A DNA stretch of 5,927 nucleotides from Pyrinomonadaceae bacterium. GTDB taxonomy: Bacteria > Acidobacteriota > Blastocatellia > Pyrinomonadales > Pyrinomonadaceae. A program made the translations under genes and the position numbers. Location of the stretch: contig JACMLC010000267.1 of the NCBI GenBank assembly GCA_014379795.1, positions 1 to 5,927 of the forward strand, given 5' to 3'. How positions within the stretch are numbered: the stretch's first letter is position 1; every line of letters starts with the position of its first letter. Of the stretch, positions 1-5,408 are shown piece after piece. The notes beneath the pieces are model-generated. The model was given only the letters and a program-made list of their open reading frames with translations. It did no database searches and was not told the DNA's origin.

Positions 1-122
1 AATTGCCACTAGCTTCAGCTAGTGGAACAAGAGAGCAAAAAAGCGTCGGCTTTAGCCGAATCATTTCGGCTAAAGCCGGTAACTTCTGCAATCTTATCCA
101 CTAGCTAAAGCTAGTGGCAATT
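1..122. repeat. Three-hairpin palindromic repeat element, copy 1
   Basis: The ends are perfect 15-base terminal inverted repeats: AATTGCCACTAGCTT at 1-15 and its reverse complement at 108-122. Inside are three palindromic units. The left hairpin has 9-bp arms 6-14 and 17-25 (CCACTAGCT/AGCTAGTGG) with a 2-base loop. The middle unit has 14-bp perfect arms 47-60 and 65-78 around TCAT, and each arm (CGGCTTTAGCCG, CGGCTAAAGCCG) is itself a small palindrome. The right hairpin has arms 98-106 and 109-117. No coding potential is seen. The layout matches the element at 2896-3018, so this is a dispersed repeat of REP/BIME or miniature-transposon type. Which of these it is cannot be told from two copies. 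It starts at the first base of the window, so further sequence of the element to the left cannot be excluded. It lies 108 bases past the stop codon of ppsA. Confidence 0.9.
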
Positions 123-195
123 CAAGAAAGCCCGGAACTTTGATGACACAACACTAGCTTTAATCACTCAAGCCAAACCAATTTGCATGTCAGGA

Positions 196-223
196 AGGCG
201 GGCTTGCCCCCGCTTGTCTTTTT
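196..223 (+). terminator. Possible intrinsic terminator (plus-strand reading)
   Basis: A GC-rich stem, AGGCGGG at 196-202 against CCCGCTT at 209-215 (one G-T pair), encloses a 6-base loop and is followed on the plus strand by GTCTTTTT. That is the form of a weak Rho-independent terminator for transcripts coming from the left, towards the 3' end of ppsA. Read on the minus strand, as the ppsA message would be, the hairpin sits 15 bases beyond the stop codon but has no T-run after it, so termination of ppsA here is less convincing. No plus-strand gene is visible to its left within the window. Confidence 0.35.
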
Positions 224-230
224 CAATTTG

Positions 231-2696
231 CTACGAAACGGATTGCACTGCGGCATCTGCTTCTGTTGATGATTGCACAGCAGCTTTGCGCTTGCCCTGC
301 TGTTCCGCTTCGGCTTCGTTGATGATGTGTGTGGTTTGCAGCACCGTGTCGGGGTTGAGCGAGATTGAAGTGATGCCGCGCTCGACCAGAAAGCGCGCGA
401 ACTCTGGGTAGTCCGAAGGAGCTTGGCCGCAGATGCCTATCTTTTTCCCGGCGCGGTGCGCGGCCTCAATCGCCATCGCGACCATCTTCTCGACCGCGCC
501 GTTGCGCTCGTCAAAGAGATGCGCGACCATCTCCGAATCGCGGTCAAGCCCGAGCGCGAGCTGCGTCAAATCATTTGAGCCGATAGAGTAGCCGTCAAAA
601 ACGCGCAGGAACTCGTCCGCAAAGACGACGTTGGCAGGAAGCTCGCACATCGCGTAAATTTCCAACTCGTGCTCGCCCTGTTTGCATCCGAACTGAGCCA
701 TCAGGGCGACGACGCGCTCTCCTTCTTCCACCGTCCGGCAGAAGGGAATCATCGCCTTGACGTTGACCAAGCCCATCTCTTCGCGCACGCGTTGCAGGGC
801 GGCGCATTCGAGCCTAAAACCTTCCTGATACCTCTCGTCGTAGTAACGCGACGCGCCGCGAAAGCCGAGCATCGGGTTCTCTTCAATCGGCTCGAACTCC
901 TGGCCGCCGATGAGACGCGCGTACTCGTTCGATTTAAAATCGCTCATGCGAACGATGACCGGCTTCGGATAAAAGGCAGCCGCGATGCGCCCGACGCCTT
1001 CGGACAGGCAGCGCACGAAAAATTCTCTGGGGTCTTCTTCGCTGATGCGCCGTCCGATCTCGCGCACGTCTTCTTCGCGCTTGAGATTCGGATAGCGCAC
1101 GAGCGCCATCGGATGAATGCCTATGTGATTGTTGATGATAAATTCGAGACGTGCGAGGCCGACGCCATCGTTTGGCAGTGATGCTAAAGCGAAGGCGTGG
1201 TCGGGATCGCCGACGTTCATCATGACCTGCGTGCGCGGTCGCGCTTCTTCTGCCATCGTGCGCCGCTCGACTATGTATTCGACGTTGCCTTCGTAGACGT
1301 TACCCTTCGCTCCATCCGCGCACGAGACGGTCGCCTCAATCCCCGTCGCCAGTCGTTCCGTAGCGTTGCCCGTGCCGACGATACAGGGCAAGCCCAACTC
1401 GCGGCTGATAATCGCGCTGTGACAGGTTCTGCCGCCGCGATCCGTGACGATGGCCGCCGCGCGTTTCATAATCGGCTCCCACGCGGGGTCTGTCATGGAG
1501 GTGACGAGAATATCGCCTTCCAAAAAATCCGTGATGCTGTCGGGGTCTAAAAGCACATGCACGCGTCCCTGCCCGATTTTCTCGCCGACGGCCATGCCCG
1601 TCGCCAGCGGTGCGCTATGCTCACCCGTCAGTTTGTATGTCTCTATGTAGTTCTCGCGTCGCGTCGCGTGAACAGTTTCAGGCCGCGCCTGCAAGATGAA
1701 CAACTCGCCCGTGCGCCCGTCTTTGGCCCATTCGATGTCCATCGGTTGCGCGTGGCCTGCGCGCTCAGAGTAATGATCTTCGATGATGCAAGCCCACTGG
1801 GCAAGCTGCAAGACATCATAATCGCTTAAAGAGAAACGGCGGCGTTGCGCTTCGACGACGCTGACCTCGCGCGTGCCTCTATCGTCGAGGCCGTAAATCA
1901 TCTTGATCTCTTTGCTGCCCAGCCGACGACTGACGATGGGACGCGCCCCAGTGCGCAAGGTCGGCTTAAACACGACCCATTCATCGGGCGTCGCTTTACC
2001 CGCGACGATGGCTTCGCCCAACCCCCAAGAGCCGTTAATCACAACCGCTTCGCGAAAACCCGATTCGGTGTCGAGCGTAAACATCACGCCAGAGCACGCA
2101 AGGTCTGAGCGCACCATCGGTTGCACGCCGATAGCCAGCGCGACTTCGAAGTGGTCAAAGCCGCGCGCGGCGCGATACGAAATCGCGCGGTCAGTCCAGA
2201 GCGAGGCAAAGCAGCGATGGCAGGATTCTATCAAGCGGTCTTCGCCGCGCACGTTCAGGATGGTGTCCTGCTGTCCGGCAAACGAAGCGTCCGGCAAATC
2301 TTCTGCGGTGGCGGATGAGCGCACAGCGACTTCGCAAGAGCGTTGCGTGCGGTCGCACAGGCGTCTGTAGGCATCCAAAATAGCATCGTTGACAGCAACG
2401 GGCAGCGGCGTGTCCAGCATCAGCGCGCGCGCCTCGCGCCCCGCAACGTTGAGCGCCTTGAGGTCTTCATGGTCAAGCCCGCTCATCAACTCGCGCAGCC
2501 GCGCGCCGAGGCCGTCTGTTTCAAGCAGCAGGCGATAGGCTTCGCTGGTCGTGGCAAACCCGTCAACGGAACGCACACCGCGCGACCTCAAGGCGCGAAA
2601 CAACTCGCCCAAGCTCGCGCACTTGCCGCCGACGACCGCGACATCATCCGCACTCACTTCGCTCAAATCCAGCACCAGAGGACTCGGTTTTTTCAT
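231..2696 (-). CDS. ppsA: Phosphoenolpyruvate synthase (pyruvate, water dikinase)
   Basis: Converts pyruvate, ATP and water to phosphoenolpyruvate, AMP and phosphate, the entry step of gluconeogenesis from pyruvate or lactate; a cytoplasmic enzyme. The protein is 821 residues, slightly longer than E. coli PpsA (about 792). Domains run in the family order: N-terminal ATP-binding domain (about 17-343) with GGKCASLGEL at 23-32 and VAVRSSATAEDLPDASFAGQ at 123-142; swivelling phosphohistidine domain (about 385-470) with GGRTCHSAIISREL, catalytic His426; C-terminal TIM-barrel PEP/pyruvate domain (about 485-790) with ARLEFIIN (515-522), ENPMLGFRGASRY (606-618), SIGSNDLTQLALGLDRDS (704-721) and GICGQAPSD with catalytic Cys756. 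All key residues are intact. The ATG start is supported by AGGAG five bases upstream. The last ~28 residues form a polar tail with AAVQS twice (805-809, 815-819), not needed for the fold. It stands alone, with a 198-base leader before the upstream repeat. Confidence 0.97.
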   Translation of the reverse strand: MKKPSPLVLDLSEVSADDVAVVGGKCASLGELFRALRSRGVRSVDGFATTSEAYRLLLETDGLGARLRELMSGLDHEDLKALNVAGREARALMLDTPLPVAVNDAILDAYRRLCDRTQRSCEVAVRSSATAEDLPDASFAGQQDTILNVRGEDRLIESCHRCFASLWTDRAISYRAARGFDHFEVALAIGVQPMVRSDLACSGVMFTLDTESGFREAVVINGSWGLGEAIVAGKATPDEWVVFKPTLRTGARPIVSRRLGSKEIKMIYGLDDRGTREVSVVEAQRRRFSLSDYDVLQLAQWACIIEDHYSERAGHAQPMDIEWAKDGRTGELFILQARPETVHATRRENYIETYKLTGEHSAPLATGMAVGEKIGQGRVHVLLDPDSITDFLEGDILVTSMTDPAWEPIMKRAAAIVTDRGGRTCHSAIISRELGLPCIVGTGNATERLATGIEATVSCADGAKGNVYEGNVEYIVERRTMAEEARPRTQVMMNVGDPDHAFALASLPNDGVGLARLEFIINNHIGIHPMALVRYPNLKREEDVREIGRRISEEDPREFFVRCLSEGVGRIAAAFYPKPVIVRMSDFKSNEYARLIGGQEFEPIEENPMLGFRGASRYYDERYQEGFRLECAALQRVREEMGLVNVKAMIPFCRTVEEGERVVALMAQFGCKQGEHELEIYAMCELPANVVFADEFLRVFDGYSIGSNDLTQLALGLDRDSEMVAHLFDERNGAVEKMVAMAIEAAHRAGKKIGICGQAPSDYPEFARFLVERGITSISLNPDTVLQTTHIINEAEAEQQGKRKAAVQSSTEADAAVQSVS

Positions 2697-2701
2697 TCTG
2701 A

Positions 2702-2706
2702 CTCCT
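2702..2706 (-). promoter_or_regulatory. Ribosome-binding site of ppsA
   Basis: On the minus strand the sequence reads AGGAG, then five bases (TCAGA), then ATG. This is a full Shine-Dalgarno core at short but acceptable spacing, and it fixes the start codon at 2694-2696. Confidence 0.85.
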
Positions 2707-2774
2707 AAACAGCAAATAGGTTACTGCACAGCGAGGCGACAACTTCTGTAAAACGGGAATGGATTGAATGAATC

Positions 2775-2803
2775 GCAACCCAGCAGCATCACACGTGGGT
2801 TGC
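2775..2803 (-). promoter_or_regulatory. Leader stem-loop upstream of ppsA
   Basis: GCAACCCA at 2775-2782 and TGGGTTGC at 2796-2803 form a perfect 8-bp stem with a 13-base loop, about 80 bases upstream of the ppsA start codon. There is no T-run after it on the minus strand, so it is not a classical terminator. If transcription starts from the TAATAT box at 2812-2817, this hairpin would lie at the very 5' end of the message. Such hairpins can stabilise mRNA, or the symmetry may be a protein-binding site in DNA. No known riboswitch class is recognised. Confidence 0.45.
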
Positions 2804-2811
2804 AGATGATG

Positions 2812-2852
2812 ATATTACCGCATCCCTCCGTTCTTCTGGAAGGTTTCTTGAA
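2812..2852 (-). promoter_or_regulatory. Candidate ppsA promoter with twin TTCNNGAA operator
   Basis: On the minus strand TAATAT (2812-2817) matches the -10 consensus at 4 of 6 positions, but no good -35 box lies 16-18 bases upstream. The -35 position falls instead in a pair of palindromes, TTCTGGAA (2834-2841) and TTCTTGAA (2845-2852) as written on the plus strand. Their starts are 11 bases apart, about one helical turn, the usual arrangement when two dimers bind the same face of DNA. A poor -35 box overlapped by such sites would fit a regulated promoter. The pieces are short and could arise by chance. Confidence 0.25.
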
Positions 2853-2895
2853 GGCTTAGGGCGAAGCATCAATGCCTTGCCAGCAAAGTTAATTG

Positions 2896-3018
2896 AATTG
2901 CCTCCAGCTTTAGCTGGAGGATAATAAGCCAGTAGGAGTTTGGCTTTAGCCAAATCCTTTGGCTAAAGCCAACAGTTATTTTGTTAATCTGCCCCACTAG
3001 CTGAAGCTAGTGGCAATT
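2896..3018. repeat. Three-hairpin palindromic repeat element, copy 2
   Basis: Same plan and nearly the same length (123 bases) as the element at 1-122. The termini are AATTGCC (2896-2902) and GGCAATT (3012-3018), extended by one G-C pair on the outside. The left hairpin is CCTCCAGCT/AGCTGGAGG (2901-2909, 2912-2920). The middle unit has perfect 15-bp arms at 2940-2954 and 2958-2972 around TCC, and each arm is itself palindromic. The right hairpin is CCACTAGCT/AGCTAGTGG (2994-3002, 3005-3013). Several stem bases differ from copy 1, but always in complementary pairs, so the fold is kept while the sequence changes. It begins 29 bases past the stop codon of the M1 peptidase gene and could stop or protect the 3' end of that message. 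Most of the rest of this 351-base gap is the ppsA leader. Confidence 0.9.
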
Positions 3019-3047
3019 CATCATCGAAGCTAATCAATTCCAATTCA

Positions 3048-4760
3048 TTAGTTGACATTGCACAGCCGCTCCCAGACAGTTTCTACTTCTTGCTTGATGC
3101 TGAGTTCTTTCAGCACAAAATCATCCGGGTCAATCTTCAAAGCGTTCGGTTGCTGCATGACAGGAATGCGCGTCACAAAATCTTTGCCCGTCGGCGTGAC
3201 GGTCACGCGCCGCGCTCCGTTCGCCGTCACAAGCTCGACGGTCAAAGGCATCAGGAAAGGCTCGTCCTCTTGAAGCTGCCGGATTTTTAATTCGACATAG
3301 CGTTGATTGGTTCTGTCGCCTCTGCCGGACGTGCGCCATTTCCAAGTCACTTCATAGCGCGGATGCCCGCTCTGGTAAATCCAGCGCGTGAAAAAATCCT
3401 TGAGGTTCAGGCCCGAAGATTTTTCCAACGCGGCGCGCAAATCTTCCGTCGCCGCCGTCTGGTCACGATGCTGTTTGTAGTAATTGCTGATGCCCGCGAA
3501 AAAAGCTTTGTCTCCCAAAACGCCGCGCAGCATGTGCAAGACCCACGCGCCCTTCTCATAATTATTCGCGTTCAGCAGCTTGTTCAAATCTTCCGTCTCG
3601 CGGTCATGAATCGGCGTCCTGCGCTCCTTTGCATAAGCTAAATATTTGTCTGCGGAAATTTTCATCTCCGCGCGAAACGCGAGCTTGCCCTCGAACTGTT
3701 CGACAAACAGAGCCTCGAAATAAGTCGCGAATCCTTCACTCAGCCAGAGGTCAGCCCATGTGGACTCCGTCACCGAATCGCCGAACCATTGATGCGCGAC
3801 TTCATGTGCGACGACGTTGCGCACGCGCGCCGGAATCTCGTAGCGACGGCTGCGCGGCTCTGCCGTCCTAAAGTTGTCAAAGAGCGTGCTGGTAAAAACA
3901 ATCGCGCTCGAATTTTCCATTCCGCCGAAACGCGTCGCGCCGACGATCATCGCCAGCTTTTCGTATGGATATGGGCCAATTGTTTCCGTGAAATATTTGA
4001 GCGAGGGGATGGCTGGCGCAAACCCTTGCATCGCGAACTTGCGGTCGGATTGCGGAACGTAATAAGAGAGCGGCGTCACCGTCTGCGCTTTCGGCTCAAG
4101 CCGCGCGAAATCGCCCGCCGCGATAATCATGCAGTAAGGCGAGATCGGCACGCCTTCATTCCAAATCCATGTGCGTGTCCCCGCTGAGTTGGAAACCTCT
4201 TGCTCTAAACGCCCGTTCGCGACGACCAGATAACGCGCGGGCGCGGTGACGGTAAAACGCACCGTTGCTTTCGCCGACGGATGATCCAGACACGGTATCC
4301 AGTGATGCACGCGGTCAGGCCAGTTGTCTCCCGTCGCAGACGGCTTGCCGTCCTTGTCCTTCCCCAGAATCAGGCCGTCCTTCGGTTGCCCGTGATAGGC
4401 GATTGCGACACGCAGGCGCGCATCTTTCCGTGCGGGTTGCGAGAGAGTGATGAGCAGCTTGCCCGCGCGCTGTTCATATCTTGCGGGCTGGTTATCAACC
4501 GACACCGAATCAACAGGCATCTCGCCGAAATCAAGATCGAGCGCAGCAACCGTTTCCTTTAACACAAGGACTGTCAGTTCCGCGCGTGCGGATGAAATCT
4601 CGGATAAGTTTTCGTTAAAGCTGAGCGAGACTTCGTAATGCACAGGCCGCCAATTTTCTATCAGCCGCTCGCGTCGTTCTGCGATGCAGAGCGTGCATGT
4701 GGCGAGCAGCAGTAGCGTCAACAAGAACGGGCGGCGTAAGCTTAAAAGCATTCTTTTCAT
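3048..4760 (-). CDS. Exported M1-family zinc aminopeptidase
   Basis: A gluzincin metallopeptidase that should remove N-terminal residues from peptides, probably in the periplasm or outside the cell. The 570 residues begin with a signal peptide: basic MKRMLLSLRR, a hydrophobic run 11-26, and a likely signal peptidase I cut after Ala27 (C-I-A|E). Cys22 follows L-A-T, which is not a good lipobox. Next comes the beta-rich N-terminal domain (about 35-225), then the catalytic domain with the exopeptidase motif GGMEN (279-283), zinc motif HEVAH (His319, Glu320, His323), third zinc ligand Glu342 in LSEGFATY, and catalytic Tyr401 in NNYEKG. A final beta-sandwich domain occupies about 465-552. The long C-terminal helical domain of PepN/ERAP-type enzymes is absent, as in the shorter bacterial M1 proteins. 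Substrate preference cannot be read from the sequence. The ATG at 4758-4760 has no clear Shine-Dalgarno; Met4 is an alternative. No functional link with the neighbours is evident. Confidence 0.95.
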   Translation of the reverse strand: MKRMLLSLRRPFLLTLLLLATCTLCIAERRERLIENWRPVHYEVSLSFNENLSEISSARAELTVLVLKETVAALDLDFGEMPVDSVSVDNQPARYEQRAGKLLITLSQPARKDARLRVAIAYHGQPKDGLILGKDKDGKPSATGDNWPDRVHHWIPCLDHPSAKATVRFTVTAPARYLVVANGRLEQEVSNSAGTRTWIWNEGVPISPYCMIIAAGDFARLEPKAQTVTPLSYYVPQSDRKFAMQGFAPAIPSLKYFTETIGPYPYEKLAMIVGATRFGGMENSSAIVFTSTLFDNFRTAEPRSRRYEIPARVRNVVAHEVAHQWFGDSVTESTWADLWLSEGFATYFEALFVEQFEGKLAFRAEMKISADKYLAYAKERRTPIHDRETEDLNKLLNANNYEKGAWVLHMLRGVLGDKAFFAGISNYYKQHRDQTAATEDLRAALEKSSGLNLKDFFTRWIYQSGHPRYEVTWKWRTSGRGDRTNQRYVELKIRQLQEDEPFLMPLTVELVTANGARRVTVTPTGKDFVTRIPVMQQPNALKIDPDDFVLKELSIKQEVETVWERLCNVN

Positions 4761-4790
4761 TTTGATAAATTTGATGAAGGGATAAGTAAC

Positions 4791-4888
4791 TTTTGCGTTC
4801 TTTGCGTCTTTCCTCTTTGCGGTCTTTGCGGTTAAAGGCTTTTTTAACGCAAAGGACGCAAAGAGTTAAGACGCAAAGGACGCTAAGA
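4791..4888. repeat. Mirrored CTTTGCG/CGCAAAG 9-mer array (long imperfect hairpin)
   Basis: Four 9-base units of the type CTTTGCGNN lie at 4791-4799, 4800-4808, 4815-4823 and 4824-4832. They are followed by four units of the reverse type ACGCAAAGN at 4847-4855, 4856-4864, 4871-4879 and 4880-4888. On each side a 6-base spacer (4809-4814, 4865-4870) splits the units two and two. The centre is TTAAA...TTTAA around a short loop. The halves are inverted copies and can pair over about 45 bases, with one bulged G and a few mismatches. The array fills most of the gap between the stop codon of the 119-residue gene (24 bases away) and the start of the peptidase gene (30 bases away). It could end the first transcript. 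It does not encode protein. Confidence 0.85.
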
Positions 4889-4912
4889 AAACTGTTCGGG
4901 TGGCTCTTGCAA

Positions 4913-5272
4913 TCAACGAAGTCCAAGCATCAGGAGTGCGGAACGATCAGAGACTTGGCCGCCACTTTTTTTCCATTCCAGATAAGCGGACAATTCATCT
5001 TCATTTACCGGCCTGTTGCCCAGACGCGCAGCGGGCGTGCGCTCGAACGCGCGATTCGTCAACGCCATGTGCGCGACGCGCGCATGCAACTGTTCGGGCG
5101 CGGACAGCGCGGCCTCTGCCGATTCAACATCCGGGAACAGCTCTTCATAGGCGAGCAGGTGCCACGTCAGCGTCCCGGCCTCATCTTCATCCACCGCCAG
5201 CACACGCAGCAAACCGAAACCGCTTTCCAGTTGAAAAATCAGATCGTCGCCCGGATTGAATGGATGCGCCAA
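4913..5272 (-). CDS. Small cytoplasmic protein of unknown function
   Basis: A 119-residue acidic protein that I do not assign to a named family. It has no signal peptide, membrane segment, cysteine pair or recognisable catalytic motif. The N-terminal part, with PFNPGDDLIFQLESGFGLLR (4-23) followed by a VLAVDED stretch and WHLLAYEELFPD, alternates polar and hydrophobic residues as in a small beta-barrel (SH3-like or Imm26-like); this is only a pattern resemblance. The middle, ALTNRAFERTPAARLGNRPV, has the look of a conserved family core, and the C-terminal third is probably helical. The start is a TTG codon. It is chosen because GGGAG (5281-5285) lies eight bases upstream, no ATG or GTG precedes it in frame before a stop at 5300-5302, and the next Met is at residue 69. 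It is divergent from the J-domain/desaturase gene across a 136-base gap and upstream of the M1 peptidase gene in the same direction. Confidence 0.75.
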   Translation of the reverse strand: MAHPFNPGDDLIFQLESGFGLLRVLAVDEDEAGTLTWHLLAYEELFPDVESAEAALSAPEQLHARVAHMALTNRAFERTPAARLGNRPVNEDELSAYLEWKKSGGQVSDRSALLMLGLR

Positions 5273-5280
5273 GAGAGCTT

Positions 5281-5285
5281 CTCCC
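5281..5285 (-). promoter_or_regulatory. Ribosome-binding site deciding a TTG start
   Basis: On the minus strand GGGAG (in GGGAGAAG) lies eight bases before the TTG codon at 5270-5272. It is the only good Shine-Dalgarno sequence near the beginning of the 119-residue reading frame, and it makes TTG the best start. Confidence 0.6.
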
Positions 5286-5342
5286 GAACCTGAATTTGCT
5301 CAAACAGAAATTTATGGAGACGCGGGCAAGCTTAACACATCT

Positions 5343-5371
5343 TTATTATCCGTCTCGCAAATGAATTGCAA
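5343..5371 (-). promoter_or_regulatory. Candidate promoter of the 119-residue gene
   Basis: On the minus strand TTGCAA (5366-5371) can serve as a -35 box. A -10 box follows either as GATAAT (5345-5350, 5 of 6 consensus bases, 15-base spacer) or as TAATAA (5343-5348, 3 of 6, 17-base spacer). Transcription would start near 5336, giving a leader of about 65 bases. The -35 hexamer is its own reverse complement and is also the -35 box proposed for the plus-strand gene. Confidence 0.35.
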
Positions 5372-5394
5372 TTCCCGAAACGCAAATTTACAAT
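5366..5394 (+). promoter_or_regulatory. Promoter of the J-domain/desaturase gene
   Basis: TTGCAA (5366-5371; 4 of 6 consensus bases) and TACAAT (5389-5394; 5 of 6) are separated by exactly 17 bases, the best spacing for a sigma-70 type promoter. The expected transcription start is about 5401, only eight bases before the ATG at 5409. The message would therefore be nearly leaderless, which agrees with the lack of a strong Shine-Dalgarno sequence (only CGAAG just before ATG). This also argues against using the in-frame ATG at 5361, which lies upstream of the -35 box. Confidence 0.5.
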
Positions 5395-5408
5395 CGCTTG
5401 TACCGAAG

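Noticed and set aside
20..34. Lipobox-like LLATC in the M1 peptidase signal peptide
   Set aside because: These are residues of the protein encoded at 3048-4760 (Leu18-Cys22). Thr before the Cys does not fit the usual G/A/S, and a normal signal peptidase I site follows at Ala27.
1..122. CRISPR array
   Set aside because: The repeated units are palindromes in a symmetric element, not direct repeats separated by unique spacers of constant length.
151..162. Decayed third copy of the hairpin repeat (ACACTAGCTTTA)
   Set aside because: Only one half-hairpin is present and no matching arm follows; it is too short to call a copy.
669..1181. Plus-strand open frames opposite ppsA, the longest 170 codons
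   Set aside because: They mirror the ppsA codons in another frame, have no domain or ribosome-binding site, and PpsA is unmistakable on the other strand.
3789..4187. Plus-strand open frames opposite the M1 peptidase gene
   Set aside because: These are shadows of a strongly supported gene; their composition is rich in Arg and Ala with no recognisable motif.
4615..4926. Minus-strand reading frame of 103 codons across the CGCAAAG array and the 5' end of the peptidase gene
   Set aside because: Its middle is a translation of the 9-mer repeat (LCVLTLCVLCVKKAFNRKDRKE-like text), and the rest is out of frame with the peptidase signal peptide. Such frames are artefacts of the repeat.
4793..5293. Plus-strand frame of 166 codons opposite the 119-residue gene
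   Set aside because: It begins inside the repeat array and lacks a Shine-Dalgarno sequence. The minus-strand frame has better start signals and a more protein-like sequence.
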